Origin: Lysinimonas soli
GTDB taxonomy: Bacteria > Actinomycetota > Actinomycetes > Actinomycetales > Microbacteriaceae
Direction: 5' to 3'
Assembly: GCF_042655435.1 (NCBI RefSeq)
Contig: NZ_JBHSMG010000001.1
Coordinates: 806,001-870,000 of the forward strand
Length of the DNA: 64,000 nt
Below the pieces are notes generated by a model that saw nothing but the letters and a program-made list of their open reading frames with translations, was not told the DNA's origin and did no database searches. Below are positions 56,845-64,000 of the stretch, one piece after another. Both the position numbers and the translations under genes were made by a program. Every line of letters starts with the position of its first letter. Position 1 is the stretch's first letter.

Positions 56845-57486
56845 TCAGGCGGCGGGAACCGGGGGAGCCGTCTGAGCGTTCGGCGCTGCGGTCGACGGCT
56901 CGTCGAGCGCCTGCAGGTAGCTCACCAGGGCGCGGCGCACCTCGGGCACGCTGGCCGAGCGGTCGGGGTCGATCGAGCGTGGCACCATGTAGAGCCCGAG
57001 CGAGAGATGGATGAGCATGGCCGCCGCGGTGCGCCGCTGCGGTCGCGGCATCCCGGGCAGGCGACGCGCGAGCAGCTGCTCGAGACCCTGCTGCACGGCG
57101 TCGCGCGTCGACATGATCTGCCGGGACCGCGCGTGGGTGGTCAGCAGCACGGCAAGCAGGCCCGGTTGTTCGCGATCCAGCCGGGACTGCACGGCGAGCA
57201 CGTCGTCGACGATCTCATGGGCCGGTCGATCATGGCCGGCGTCGAGGCTGGCCCGGAGTGCGCCGGCGAGCCGTTCGCCCCACTCGGCCTGCAGGGCGTC
57301 GAGGATCGCGTGCTTGTCGCCGAAGAACTGGTAGAGCGACCCGACCGAGACACCCGCGGCGGCCGCGATCCCGTTCGTGGTCGTCTGTTCGTAGCCCTCG
57401 GCGGCGAAGAGCTCGCCGGCCGCCTGCAGCACGCGAGCGACGAGCGCGCGCGAGCGCTCCTGTTGCGGAACCCGGACCGTCGGCAT
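56845..57486 (-). CDS. TetR family regulator
   Basis: A 213-residue TetR repressor. The N-terminal HTH is LVARVLQAAGELFAAEGYEQ then GIAAAAGVSVGSLYQFFGDK (about 15-60); the ligand domain is generic. ATG 57486 is chosen over 57489 because TAAAAT on the minus strand ends 6 nt before it. It is divergent from the DinB-like gene with only 34 bp between start codons, so it probably represses both itself and that gene. Confidence 0.87.
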   Translation of the reverse strand: MPTVRVPQQERSRALVARVLQAAGELFAAEGYEQTTTNGIAAAAGVSVGSLYQFFGDKHAILDALQAEWGERLAGALRASLDAGHDRPAHEIVDDVLAVQSRLDREQPGLLAVLLTTHARSRQIMSTRDAVQQGLEQLLARRLPGMPRPQRRTAAAMLIHLSLGLYMVPRSIDPDRSASVPEVRRALVSYLQALDEPSTAAPNAQTAPPVPAA

Positions 57487-57492
57487 CATCCG

Positions 57493-57498
57493 ATTTTA
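57493..57498 (-). promoter_or_regulatory. -10 hexamer of the TetR gene (leaderless)
   Basis: TAAAAT on the minus strand, ending 6 nt before ATG 57486 and 3 nt before ATG 57489. Confidence 0.5.
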
Positions 57499-57508
57499 TC
57501 CGCCGCCG

Positions 57509-57514
57509 TAGACT
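57509..57514 (+). promoter_or_regulatory. -10 hexamer of the DinB-like gene (leaderless)
   Basis: TAGACT ends exactly 6 nt before GTG 57521, back to back with the TetR promoter. Confidence 0.5.
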
Positions 57515-57520
57515 CGGCCC

Positions 57521-58081
57521 GTGGATCTCAGCACCTGGCTCGTGGACGAACTGGACGACACCGTGTTGCGGCTGAGCACGCAGGTGCTCGAGATCGTGCC
57601 CGCCGAGGTGCGCCGCGAGCGGTTCCCCGGCGGCAACTCGATCGACTGGGCGGTCTTTCACGTCGCGAGGCACGCCGCCCTTGCCCTTCGTGTGGCCGGG
57701 CACGATCCGGCCATGTCGGACTCCCTGCTCGCGGGGCTGGACCCGTCGGTCACGGCGCCCGCCTCCGGATTGCACGAGGTGCAGCAGCCCTTTCTCGAGT
57801 TCATCGAGACGCCCCTGCTCGAGGCCTACGCGCTCTCGGTGCTGGATGAGGTGCGCGCCTACCTCTCGCACCTCGACGAGGCGACCCTCGAGGTCGCCCC
57901 CGATGTGGCGGGCGGACTGCGTTCCGCGGGGATCGACGAGGGCGAGTTCGGCTGGCTGTACTCCATGTGGTCCGCGTCGCGCGGCTTCCTCGTCCGCTGG
58001 CCGATGATCGGACACGTCACCAACCACGTCGGCGAGATGATCGCGACCCGCAACCAGCTGGGGCTGAGCCCCTTCCGTTGA
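57521..58081 (+). CDS. DinB-superfamily protein
   Basis: A 186-residue four-helix protein of the DinB/YfiT type. Metal-binding histidine candidates are His47 and His51 (FHVARHAAL) and His165 and His169 (GHVTNHVGEM), in the spacing expected. Such proteins often act as thiol-dependent transferases (mycothiol or bacillithiol in the host), and actinobacteria use mycothiol; this is inference. It is divergent from a TetR regulator. Confidence 0.75.
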   Translation: MDLSTWLVDELDDTVLRLSTQVLEIVPAEVRRERFPGGNSIDWAVFHVARHAALALRVAGHDPAMSDSLLAGLDPSVTAPASGLHEVQQPFLEFIETPLLEAYALSVLDEVRAYLSHLDEATLEVAPDVAGGLRSAGIDEGEFGWLYSMWSASRGFLVRWPMIGHVTNHVGEMIATRNQLGLSPFR

Positions 58082-58129
58082 GCGGACGCGGTGGATGCGC
58101 CGCGAGTCGGGTGACCCGCCCCGGTCGCC

Positions 58130-58135
58130 TAACAT
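58130..58135 (+). promoter_or_regulatory. -10 hexamer of the MOSC gene (leaderless)
   Basis: TAACAT ends 7 nt before GTG 58143, with no Shine-Dalgarno sequence between. Confidence 0.45.
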
Positions 58136-58142
58136 CGACAGC

Positions 58143-58736
58143 GTGCCCCAGCTTCTCGCCGTCTGCGTCGTGCACGCGCTGCGGCCCGACGACGGCGTCG
58201 TCGGGGTGACCGCGATCGACAAGCGCCCGGCATCCGGTCCGGTGAAGATCGGGCCGTACGGCGCGCGGTCGGACGTGCAGGCGGATCGCAAGAGCCACGG
58301 AGGCCTCGCCCAGGCGCTCTACGCATACTCCACGATGGACGCCGACTGGTGGGGCGGCGAGCTCGGTCACGAGCTGGCACCCGGCTGGTTCGGCGAGAAC
58401 CTACGGGTCGACGGACTCGACCTGAGCGGGGCCCGCATCGGCGAGCGCTGGCGGGTCGGGGCAGGGGCGGACGCGGTCGAGCTCGAGGTGACTGCGCCGC
58501 GCCGGCCGTGTCAGACCTTCGCGCGCTGGGCCGACAGCCAGCTCGGCGGGGGACTCGAGCGGGGATGGGTCAAGCGCTTCCAGCTGGCCGGTCGCCCCGG
58601 TGCCTACCTGCGGGTGATCAGGAACGGCCGGATCGCGGCCGGCGACGAGATCGAGATCCTCAGCCGCCCGGATGACGCACCCACGATCGCCGAGGTGTTC
58701 CGCGACGGCGAGCTCTCGCGGACGATCAAGGACTGA
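58143..58736 (+). CDS. MOSC domain-containing protein
   Basis: A 197-residue MOSC protein of the YiiM type. GPVKIGPYGARSDVQADRKSHGGLAQALYAYS and LAPGWFGENLRVDGLDLSGARIGERW are typical; the conserved Cys lies in PRRPCQTFARW. MOSC proteins bind molybdenum cofactor; YiiM-like members act on hydroxylaminopurines. The upstream in-frame extension is not MOSC-like. The membrane gene that follows starts 10 bp after the stop. Confidence 0.88.
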   Translation: MPQLLAVCVVHALRPDDGVVGVTAIDKRPASGPVKIGPYGARSDVQADRKSHGGLAQALYAYSTMDADWWGGELGHELAPGWFGENLRVDGLDLSGARIGERWRVGAGADAVELEVTAPRRPCQTFARWADSQLGGGLERGWVKRFQLAGRPGAYLRVIRNGRIAAGDEIEILSRPDDAPTIAEVFRDGELSRTIKD

Positions 58737-58746
58737 GGTCGACTCC

Positions 58747-59310
58747 GTGGGTTTCGTCGAGGGCGTCAACCGCCTGCTGCGTCCGTTCGAACCGCTGTTC
58801 CGCTTCGTCGACCGGGTGGGCGGTGGGCGCCTCGCGGGGCGGACGATCCACGAAGACCTGCGCGATCATCCGCGTACCCGCCGGTACTTCATCGGCATCC
58901 TGTGGATCCTGGCTGCCGAGATCGTCGTCGGGGTGGCCGCCGTCGTTGTCGCGTTCGCTCTCGCGGCTCACGGCGAGCCGATCACGTGGGCCGTCTGGTT
59001 CCGCAGCATCGCCGTGCTGGCCATCACCCTGACCCTGCTCTACTTCGCCTGGCGCGCATCGCTCGGCTACTACTGGGCGTATTCGCGATTGCGGCTGTTC
59101 AGCAGGATCTTTCCGATCGTCACCCTGGTGATCGCGGCGATCCCGGGGCTGTATCCGCTCTGGATGACGATCGAGCAGATCGTCTTCAGCCTGCTCATGA
59201 TCGGCATCGGCGACATCCTGACGACGGACCACATGCGTGAGGCGTTCCCGCGCCCGAGCAAGCCCGGGGGCGGCGCCGAAGCGGATGCCGCACCCGCCGG
59301 AGACCGCTAA
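58747..59310 (+). CDS. integral membrane protein of unknown function
   Basis: A 187-residue protein with three or four membrane segments at about 47-74, 83-102, 122-140 and 143-158, and a short disordered C-terminus. I do not recognise the family. GTG 58747 is used because the hydrophobic pattern and a GAGG 9 nt upstream fit; further in-frame extension overlaps the MOSC gene. The layout of short N-terminal helices before the membrane part is consistent with a cytoplasmic N-terminus. Confidence 0.7.
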   Translation: MGFVEGVNRLLRPFEPLFRFVDRVGGGRLAGRTIHEDLRDHPRTRRYFIGILWILAAEIVVGVAAVVVAFALAAHGEPITWAVWFRSIAVLAITLTLLYFAWRASLGYYWAYSRLRLFSRIFPIVTLVIAAIPGLYPLWMTIEQIVFSLLMIGIGDILTTDHMREAFPRPSKPGGGAEADAAPAGDR

Positions 59311-59345
59311 GCTAGAGCACCGTGCCGGTCTTCCGGTGCAGGCCA

Positions 59346-59419
59346 CGGGCTGTGGCGCAGCTTGGTAGCGCACCTGACTGGGGGTCAGGGGGTCGCAAGT
59401 TCAAATCTTGTCAGCCCGA
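59346..59419 (+). tRNA. tRNA-Pro (anticodon GGG)
   Basis: A 74-nt tRNA without an encoded CCA. Acceptor arms CGGGCTG and CAGCCCG pair fully; the D arm is GCGC-AGCTTGGTA-GCGC; the anticodon stem CCTGA/TCAGG holds loop CTGGGGG with GGG at 59380-59382; the T arm has TTCAAAT. It reads CCC and CCU. Confidence 0.95.
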
Positions 59420-59423
59420 CCGA

Positions 59424-59472
59424 GAGAAGCCCCGGAATCACGCGGAAGACGCGGGTTCTGGGGCTTCTTCCA
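59424..59472 (+). terminator. terminator after tRNA-Pro
   Basis: AGAAGCCCC pairs with GGGGCTTCT, and the inner CGCG repeats pair around GAAGA; a TTCTTCC tail follows. Confidence 0.65.
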
Positions 59473-59933
59473 TTTCCGTCACCCCCCTCGTGTGTGCAAT
59501 GTGTGCAGCAGGAGGGATGCCTTTCGGCGCCGTCGCGAGTCATGCGTACGAGGCAGCGATCACCGTTGGATGGGCCTGGCCGGTCGTCCTCCATGCCCAT
59601 CGAGATCGTGTGAGGAGGTCGCTCCCTTTTTGGTTGTCGCGCGATGTTCGGCGGGGAGTGGAGTCACTCGAGTCACATTGCTCACATGTGCACCAAGGGC
59701 ATGAACTTGGTGGGGTTTCATGTCCCACTATTGGGGCGGTCTGTCCTCCTTAATGCGGACATTCTTGGCCTATATTGGTGGTTGATCGCTTACCCACGAC
59801 GTCGCCCCCCACGACGTCAAAGCCATCGCCTGTGGATCCCCCCGTCCGCAGGAGTGCGTGGTGGCACCCAGGAGTCAAACCCTGTTGATGTGCCACCACG
59901 CAACAACGCCTCGCTGTTTCGGCCTCTGCTCGG
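59473..59933. other. gene-poor stretch after tRNA-Pro
   Basis: About 460 bp with no convincing gene in any frame and less GC bias than its surroundings. It holds GTGTGCAATGTG at 59492-59503 and its one-mismatch inverted copy CACATTGCTCAC at 59674-59685, the repeat GAGTCAC-TC-GAGTCAC at 59661, and a 12-bp inverted repeat at 59856-59901. Placement next to a tRNA 3' end suggests an old integration site, but I find no copy of the tRNA tail. Confidence 0.5.
59856..59901. repeat. perfect 12-bp inverted repeat
   Basis: GCGTGGTGGCAC at 59856-59867 and GTGCCACCACGC at 59890-59901 are exact inverted copies with 22 nt between. It may terminate the capA-like gene, which ends 33 bp away on the minus strand. 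Confidence 0.65.
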
Positions 59934-60887
59934 TCAGGGCCACTCGATGACAAGCCGATCGCCCACGAGCGAAGCGGCGGTGCCGAGATCCGCACAGGCT
60001 CGACGGAACCGGTCGGCGATCCACTCCGTCTCGTCCCGACGCGCGAGCCGGGTGCGGCAGTAGTCGAGCGCGAGCGGGACTCCTTCGACACGTCGTGGCA
60101 CGCCGTCCTCGATGGTGACGAGGAAGAGCAACCCGAGGTCGTTGCGAAGTTCGGGGTGGGTGGCGTAGTCGTCGATGAAGTCGCCGAGGTCGAACAGCAC
60201 CCGGTGGGCGGCTCCCTGGAAGACGTGCGCGGAATGCCCGGCGACCAGCGTCGCGCCGGCGGTGCGCAGACCCGTGGCGGCCTCGCGGACGAAGGCGAGC
60301 GGGGCGCCGATCATGTTCGGTCCCCAATGCGGCGTCACGAGCACGACGTCGGCGTCGATGCCGGCGATCGTCGCGCGAAGCCGTTCCGGGATGCCATGGC
60401 GCAGGTCGGCGTAGGCCACACCCGGACGACCGGTTGCGGCGGCGAACTCGGCGGGATGATCGGTCACGCCGACGATCCCGATGCGGATGCCGTCGCGTTC
60501 GCACACGACCGGGGTCCACGCGGCGACATCGTCGGCGCCCGCGCCCACCGTGGCGATCCCGGCGGCGTGGAGATGATCCAGGGTGTCGAGCAGCGCCTCC
60601 GCTCCGAAGTCCAGTGCGTGGTTGTTCGCGAGCGTCACGCAGTCGGCACCGAGCAGGCGAAGCACCTCGACCGCACGCGGCGGTGCCCGGAAGAAGAAGG
60701 GTTTACGCGGATCGGGCCAGGGGCTGCCGCGATCCGAGATCACGCACTCGAGATTCAGCACGAACAACTCGGCTTCACCCAGCACCGCGAGCACGTCATC
60801 GGCGATGAGCGACCCGGGTCCGTCCTCGGCGATGCGTTGGGCGACCCCTCTGCCCAGCATCGTGTCTCCGGCCAGCGCGAGGATCAC
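59934..60887 (-). CDS. CapA/PgsA-family metallophosphatase-like protein
   Basis: A 317-residue CapA-family protein. ILALAGDTMLGRGVA, LECVISDRG, LANNHALDFG and VVLVTPHWG carry the Asp, Asn and His residues of the calcineurin-like core. Relatives function in poly-gamma-glutamate synthesis, but cytoplasmic members without a membrane anchor, like this one, have unknown substrates. No pgsB/pgsC genes are nearby, so a polyglutamate role is not supported. GTG 60887 overlaps the previous hydrolase (GTGA). Confidence 0.82.
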   Translation of the reverse strand: MILALAGDTMLGRGVAQRIAEDGPGSLIADDVLAVLGEAELFVLNLECVISDRGSPWPDPRKPFFFRAPPRAVEVLRLLGADCVTLANNHALDFGAEALLDTLDHLHAAGIATVGAGADDVAAWTPVVCERDGIRIGIVGVTDHPAEFAAATGRPGVAYADLRHGIPERLRATIAGIDADVVLVTPHWGPNMIGAPLAFVREAATGLRTAGATLVAGHSAHVFQGAAHRVLFDLGDFIDDYATHPELRNDLGLLFLVTIEDGVPRRVEGVPLALDYCRTRLARRDETEWIADRFRRACADLGTAASLVGDRLVIEWP

Positions 60888-61576
60888 GGCTCCGGATGCC
60901 CTCCTGCCAGGTAACGCAGGAACCAGTCCCGGGCCGCCTCGCCCGCAGCGCGCAGCGTTCCCGGTTCCTCGAACAGGTGCGTCGCGCCGGGAACGACGAC
61001 GAGCTGGTGCTCGCCACCCAGCGCCGCCGCGGCTTCGCGATTGAGGTCGAGCACGACCGGATCGTTGCCGCCGACCACCAAGAGGGTCGGCGCGGTGACG
61101 GCGGGAAGGCGGGCGCCGGCCAGATCGGGCCGTCCACCGCGTGACACGACCGCCGCCACGTTCGAGCTCGGATCCGCGGCCGCCCACAGTGCGGCCCCGG
61201 CCCCCGTGCTGGCTCCGAAGAAGCCGAGGGGAAGACCAGCCAGGTCGGCCCGACCGCGCAGCCAGCGCGTCGCCGCGAGGAGGCGCTCGCCGAGCAAAGG
61301 GATGTCGAACACGTTCGCGCGATCCAGCTCCTCGTCGGTGGTGAGCAGGTCGAAGAGGAGGGTCGCCAGACCTGCTCGGCTCAGCAGCTCGGCGACGTAG
61401 TGGTTGCGCGGGCTGTGCCGACTGCTGCCGCTCCCGTGCGCGAAGACCACCAGCCCCTTGGCATCGTCGGGCAGCGTGAGCGATCCGCCCAGGCGGACCG
61501 GGCCGGCATCGATGACGACGTCCTCGGCCGCCGGCTGGGGTGTGGCGCGGGATGATCCGTCCGGGATGATCGACAC
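60884..61576 (-). CDS. alpha/beta hydrolase, dienelactone-hydrolase-like
   Basis: A 230-residue hydrolase. VVFAHGSGSSRHSPRN gives the oxyanion region, the nucleophile is Ser123 in GFFGASTGAGAAL, Asp lies in VVGGNDPVVLDLN and His in VPGATHLFEEPG. The family includes dienelactone and phosphoribosyltransferase-fused hydrolases. GTG 61576 is chosen because GGAGG lies 6 nt before it. It is translationally coupled to the CapA-like gene downstream. Confidence 0.82.
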   Translation of the reverse strand: MSIIPDGSSRATPQPAAEDVVIDAGPVRLGGSLTLPDDAKGLVVFAHGSGSSRHSPRNHYVAELLSRAGLATLLFDLLTTDEELDRANVFDIPLLGERLLAATRWLRGRADLAGLPLGFFGASTGAGAALWAAADPSSNVAAVVSRGGRPDLAGARLPAVTAPTLLVVGGNDPVVLDLNREAAAALGGEHQLVVVPGATHLFEEPGTLRAAGEAARDWFLRYLAGGHPEP

Positions 61577-61668
61577 GGGAGCCTCCTCTGATCTCCAGCA
61601 TCGTTTCTCCCGGGCGGCCGGCCGACCAGTGCCGATGGTCCCGTGCTGACGTCCGCCGACCGAAGGGC

Positions 61669-61674
61669 TACGCT
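61669..61674 (+). promoter_or_regulatory. -10 hexamer of the 133-residue gene (leaderless)
   Basis: TACGCT ends exactly 6 nt before ATG 61681; the gap GCGCGC cannot bind the anti-Shine-Dalgarno. Confidence 0.55.
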
Positions 61675-61680
61675 GCGCGC

Positions 61681-62082
61681 ATGGACGAGACACCCGGGGC
61701 CGAGCCCGATTCCGCCGAAGCGGGGTACCAGGCCGTTGTCGAGGTCGGGAACCTGACCGGCGGGATGATGGGCGGAACCTTCGACGGCCCACGAAGTCAG
61801 CGCCGTCGCGGCTCGAGAGGCGGCCCGCCCAGCCGGTCGCGTTCGGGCTCGGTGATCAGCCGGCGGGTGAAGGTGATCGCCCTCATCGTCGCGGTCGTCG
61901 GATTCGCCCTGGCGGTGATCTCTCTGTTCGTGCCCGGCGCGGGAGTGGTCTCTGCCGTGCTGCGCTGGGCGTGGATCGGGGCCGTTCTCGGTGCTGGGAC
62001 TTTCGTCGGCGCGATCCTCGCTGAACGGGGAAGCGGTCATTCGGAGGAGGGCGTCGCAAAAACGGAGTATATTCAGAAATGA
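61681..62082 (+). CDS. small two-segment membrane protein
   Basis: A 133-residue protein with an acidic start, a basic Arg/Ser/Gly-rich part at about 38-62, and two membrane segments at about 63-84 and 90-113. Family not recognised. It ends in a region with TATATT (62068-62073), the possible -10 of the TetR gene that follows. Confidence 0.7.
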   Translation: MDETPGAEPDSAEAGYQAVVEVGNLTGGMMGGTFDGPRSQRRRGSRGGPPSRSRSGSVISRRVKVIALIVAVVGFALAVISLFVPGAGVVSAVLRWAWIGAVLGAGTFVGAILAERGSGHSEEGVAKTEYIQK

Positions 62083-62111
62083 ACGTAGTCAGTTAAGAGA
62101 ATCGACCGATC
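62068..62111 (+). promoter_or_regulatory. AT-richer promoter/operator region of the second TetR gene
   Basis: TATATT at 62068-62073 is a likely -10; TGAACGTAGTCAGTTAAG next to it is AT-richer than surroundings and could be the operator. No perfect palindrome is visible. Confidence 0.35.
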
Positions 62112-62759
62112 ATGGCGAGCACCGAGTCCGGTGGCCGACGACATCGCAACATGCGAGAGAAGCATCGCCGCATCTTCGTCGCCGCCGCCGAGCTCTTCGC
62201 CGAACGAGGCTTCGAGGGCGTCACTGCTCAAGAGATCGCGGACCGGGCCGATGTCGCCACCGGGACCCTGTTCCGGTATGCGGCATCCAAGAGCGAGTTG
62301 TTGCTCATGGTCTACAACGAGCAATTTCGGGCCGCTCTCGACGAAGGGGAACGTTCCTCGCGCGGACTGGCGGACACCGTCGATGCCGTCGTCGCGATGG
62401 TCACGCCGACCGTCGTCCTGGCCGGCCGCACCGAAGAGAACGGCGTCAGGTATCAGCGCGAACTCATGTTCGGCTCGGCAACCGAGCAGTACCGCGGCGA
62501 AGGGCTCGCGCTCGTGGCACGGCTCGAACAGATGATCGCGCGACGGTTGTCGGCCGATTCCCACCAGGGTGGACGAGACGCAGACCAGAGCTCGACCGAG
62601 GCGGTGCTCGCGGGGCGCACCGCGTTCGCGATCGTGCACTTGGCGGCGGTGCGGGCATCCACGAGCACCGATCCGGGCCTGGACTCCGCCGCCGAGCTCC
62701 GGCAACAGCTCAGACAGGTGATCCTCGGTTATCGCGAGTCGCGAACCCAGAAGCAGTGA
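62112..62759 (+). CDS. TetR family regulator (fatty-acid dehydrogenase-linked)
   Basis: A 215-residue TetR repressor with a typical HTH (IFVAAAELFAERGFEGVT and EIADRADVATGTLFRYAASK, about 20-62). It lies 70 bp upstream of a 3-hydroxyacyl-CoA dehydrogenase gene in the same direction, so an acyl-CoA ligand is plausible. Function beyond that is inference. Confidence 0.87.
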   Translation: MASTESGGRRHRNMREKHRRIFVAAAELFAERGFEGVTAQEIADRADVATGTLFRYAASKSELLLMVYNEQFRAALDEGERSSRGLADTVDAVVAMVTPTVVLAGRTEENGVRYQRELMFGSATEQYRGEGLALVARLEQMIARRLSADSHQGGRDADQSSTEAVLAGRTAFAIVHLAAVRASTSTDPGLDSAAELRQQLRQVILGYRESRTQKQ

Positions 62760-62829
62760 ACGGCGCATACACCGGGTCGCGCCGCCCGCGAAGCGAATTC
62801 AACCGCCCGGCACCCACAAGGAGAACATC

Positions 62830-63693
62830 ATGAGCGACATCAAGAAGGTGACGGTGCTGGGCACCGGCGTCCTCGGCTCCCAGATCGCCTATCAGACCGC
62901 GTACCGCGGATTCGAGGTCTCGGCATACGACATCAGCGATGAGGCGCTCGAGCAGGCGAAGTCGCGGTCCGCCGCGCTCGCCGCGACCTATCTGAAGGAG
63001 GTGCCAGGAGCGACAGCGAGCACAACGGATGCCGCACTCGGGCGCATCGCATTCTTCTCCGACCTGGGCGCCGCAGTCGCCGACGCCGATCTCGTGATCG
63101 AGGCGGTGCCCGAAGTGCTGTCGATCAAGCAGCAGACCTACGAGCGCCTGGGCGATCTCGCGCCCGAGAAGACCATCTTCGCCACGAACTCGTCGACCCT
63201 GCTGCCCAGCGACATGAAGGCGTTCACCGGACGCCCGGCGAAGTTCCTCGCCCTGCACTTCGCCAACCGGGTCTGGAAGTTCAACACCGCCGAGGTGATG
63301 GGGACCACCGAAACCGATCCCGCGGTCTTCGACACCGTCGTCCGGTTCGCCGCCGCGATCGGGATGGTGCCCATCCCGATTCACAAGGAGAAGGCCGGCT
63401 ACGTTCTCAACTCGCTGCTTGCGCCGTTCTTGGAGGGGGCGGCAAGCCTGGCAGCGGGTGGGTATGCCGAGCCGCACGACATCGACAACGTGTGGCGCAT
63501 CGCGACCGGATCGCCCCTGGGACCCTTCCAGTTCTACGACATCATCGGCATGACCACCCCGTACAACATCATGGCCAACGGCGGTGCGGAGCAGCGCAAG
63601 CTTGCGGCCTGGCTCAAAGAGAACTACATCGACAAGGGCAAGCTCGGCATGGCCTCGGGTGAAGGGTTCTACCGGTACCCCGCCGCTGAATGA
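62830..63693 (+). CDS. 3-hydroxyacyl-CoA dehydrogenase
   Basis: A 287-residue short HADH. VTVLGTGVLGSQIAYQTAYRG binds NAD, ATNSSTLLPSDM and LALHFANRVWKF include the catalytic Ser/His region, and the C-domain ends FYRYPAAE. It oxidises L-3-hydroxyacyl-CoA in beta-oxidation or a related butyryl-CoA route. AAGGAG stands 6 nt before the ATG. It follows the TetR gene and converges on a membrane gene with 2 bp between stops. Confidence 0.88.
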   Translation: MSDIKKVTVLGTGVLGSQIAYQTAYRGFEVSAYDISDEALEQAKSRSAALAATYLKEVPGATASTTDAALGRIAFFSDLGAAVADADLVIEAVPEVLSIKQQTYERLGDLAPEKTIFATNSSTLLPSDMKAFTGRPAKFLALHFANRVWKFNTAEVMGTTETDPAVFDTVVRFAAAIGMVPIPIHKEKAGYVLNSLLAPFLEGAASLAAGGYAEPHDIDNVWRIATGSPLGPFQFYDIIGMTTPYNIMANGGAEQRKLAAWLKENYIDKGKLGMASGEGFYRYPAAE

Positions 63694-63695
63694 GC

Positions 63696-64000
63696 TCAGT
63701 CGGCGGGTTCACGGTCGGCCGAATCGGGATCACGCCCGCCCTTCGGCGGCTCGGCACGGCCGAGGTAGGCCTTCCGGAACCCGCTGAAGATGTCGGCCAC
63801 GGCGCCGACGACGACCAGGACCGCGACGACGCTGACCGCGGCGTGGATGATCGGTTCCACGGGCCGGAAGGTCGTCGTGAACTGCTTACTCAGGATGCTT
63901 CCGCTCGAGAGGAGCCCGACCGCCGGCACCGCGAATGCGAGATTGAGGGCGACGTTCACCCAGGCCAGGGTCCAGGTCCACCGTCCGATCGCGAATGCGA
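63696..64000 (-). CDS. integral membrane protein, truncated by the window end
   Basis: The open frame continues to the window edge without a start (the last residues before the edge are AIGRWTWTLAW), so at least 101 residues are visible. Two or three membrane segments (NVALNLAFAVPAVGLLSS; AAVSVVAVLVVVGAVADIFSG) and a charged, Pro-rich tail ending DREPAD can be seen. The family is not recognised. Confidence 0.65.
   Translation of the reverse strand, partial: AFAIGRWTWTLAWVNVALNLAFAVPAVGLLSSGSILSKQFTTTFRPVEPIIHAAVSVVAVLVVVGAVADIFSGFRKAYLGRAEPPKGGRDPDSADREPAD

Noticed and set aside
59346..59933. Flanking att duplication at tRNA-Pro
   Set aside because: I looked for a second copy of the tRNA 3' end downstream and found none in the window; no integrase gene is near.
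59322..60063. Open frames across tRNA-Pro and the stretch after it
   Set aside because: One reads through the tRNA; composition is Cys/His/Ser-rich and unlike neighbouring genes, with no start signal.
59934..60887. Poly-gamma-glutamate capsule locus
   Set aside because: Only the CapA-like gene is present; no pgsB, pgsC or membrane anchor.

Overview
The window is a 64 kb piece of a high-GC actinobacterial chromosome, most likely from the family Microbacteriaceae. The evidence is GC-rich coding with GTG/ATG starts in tight NTGA overlaps, a 16S rRNA of actinobacterial type, a 16S-23S spacer without tRNA genes, a PriA-type HisA, the LexA/LysM divergent pair, and gene order. Blocks follow the order known from Mycobacterium tuberculosis Rv1641-Rv1713: infC-rpmI-rplT-tsnR-like-pheST-argCJBDF-argH-mpg-tyrS-TPR-HAD-tlyA-nadK-recN-pyrG-nudix-xerD-parA-scpA-scpB-rluB-cmk-der. 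I cannot name the genus from the sequence alone.

Layout: 1-8.8 kb carries the end of a probable dapF, an RsmC-like methyltransferase divergent from hflX, metF-metE behind a structured leader, a DUF4184 membrane protein with an alpha/beta hydrolase, and lexA divergent from a LysM division-inhibitor-like gene with clustered LexA boxes between them. 8.9-13.3 kb holds hisC-hisB-hisH-priA, an SseB-like gene and DUF1844. 13.5-19.5 kb is the translation block: infC (AUC start), rpmI, rplT, a SpoU/TrmH methyltransferase, pheS-pheT. 19.8-27.2 kb is arginine biosynthesis (argCJBDF, then argH), without argR or argG. 27.2-33.6 kb has a 59-residue membrane protein coupled to mpg, an opposite-strand trio (DUF3307-like, SatD-like, DUF2207), tyrS, and a proline-rich membrane protein. 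34.1-39.5 kb is a complete rrn operon with upstream promoters, both RNase III-type processing stems and a terminator. 39.6-55.6 kb is the long co-directional run from the RG-rich TPR protein to der. From 55.6 kb onward the content is accessory: YchJ, HEAT, two TetR regulators, DinB, MOSC, tRNA-Pro(GGG), a gene-poor repeat-bearing stretch, CapA plus hydrolase, 3-hydroxyacyl-CoA dehydrogenase and a truncated membrane gene.

At least a dozen genes have a TANNNT hexamer ending about 6 nt before the start codon, which fits leaderless transcripts and settles several start choices (tyrS, the TrmH-like gene, the TetR gene near 57.5 kb). I found no CRISPR array, insertion sequence, prophage or defence island. 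The least explained parts are the SatD-like/DUF3307-like/DUF2207 trio with its AT-rich repeated operator-like region, the RG-repeat protein next to the rrn operon, the CTG-started mpg, and the stretch after tRNA-Pro.
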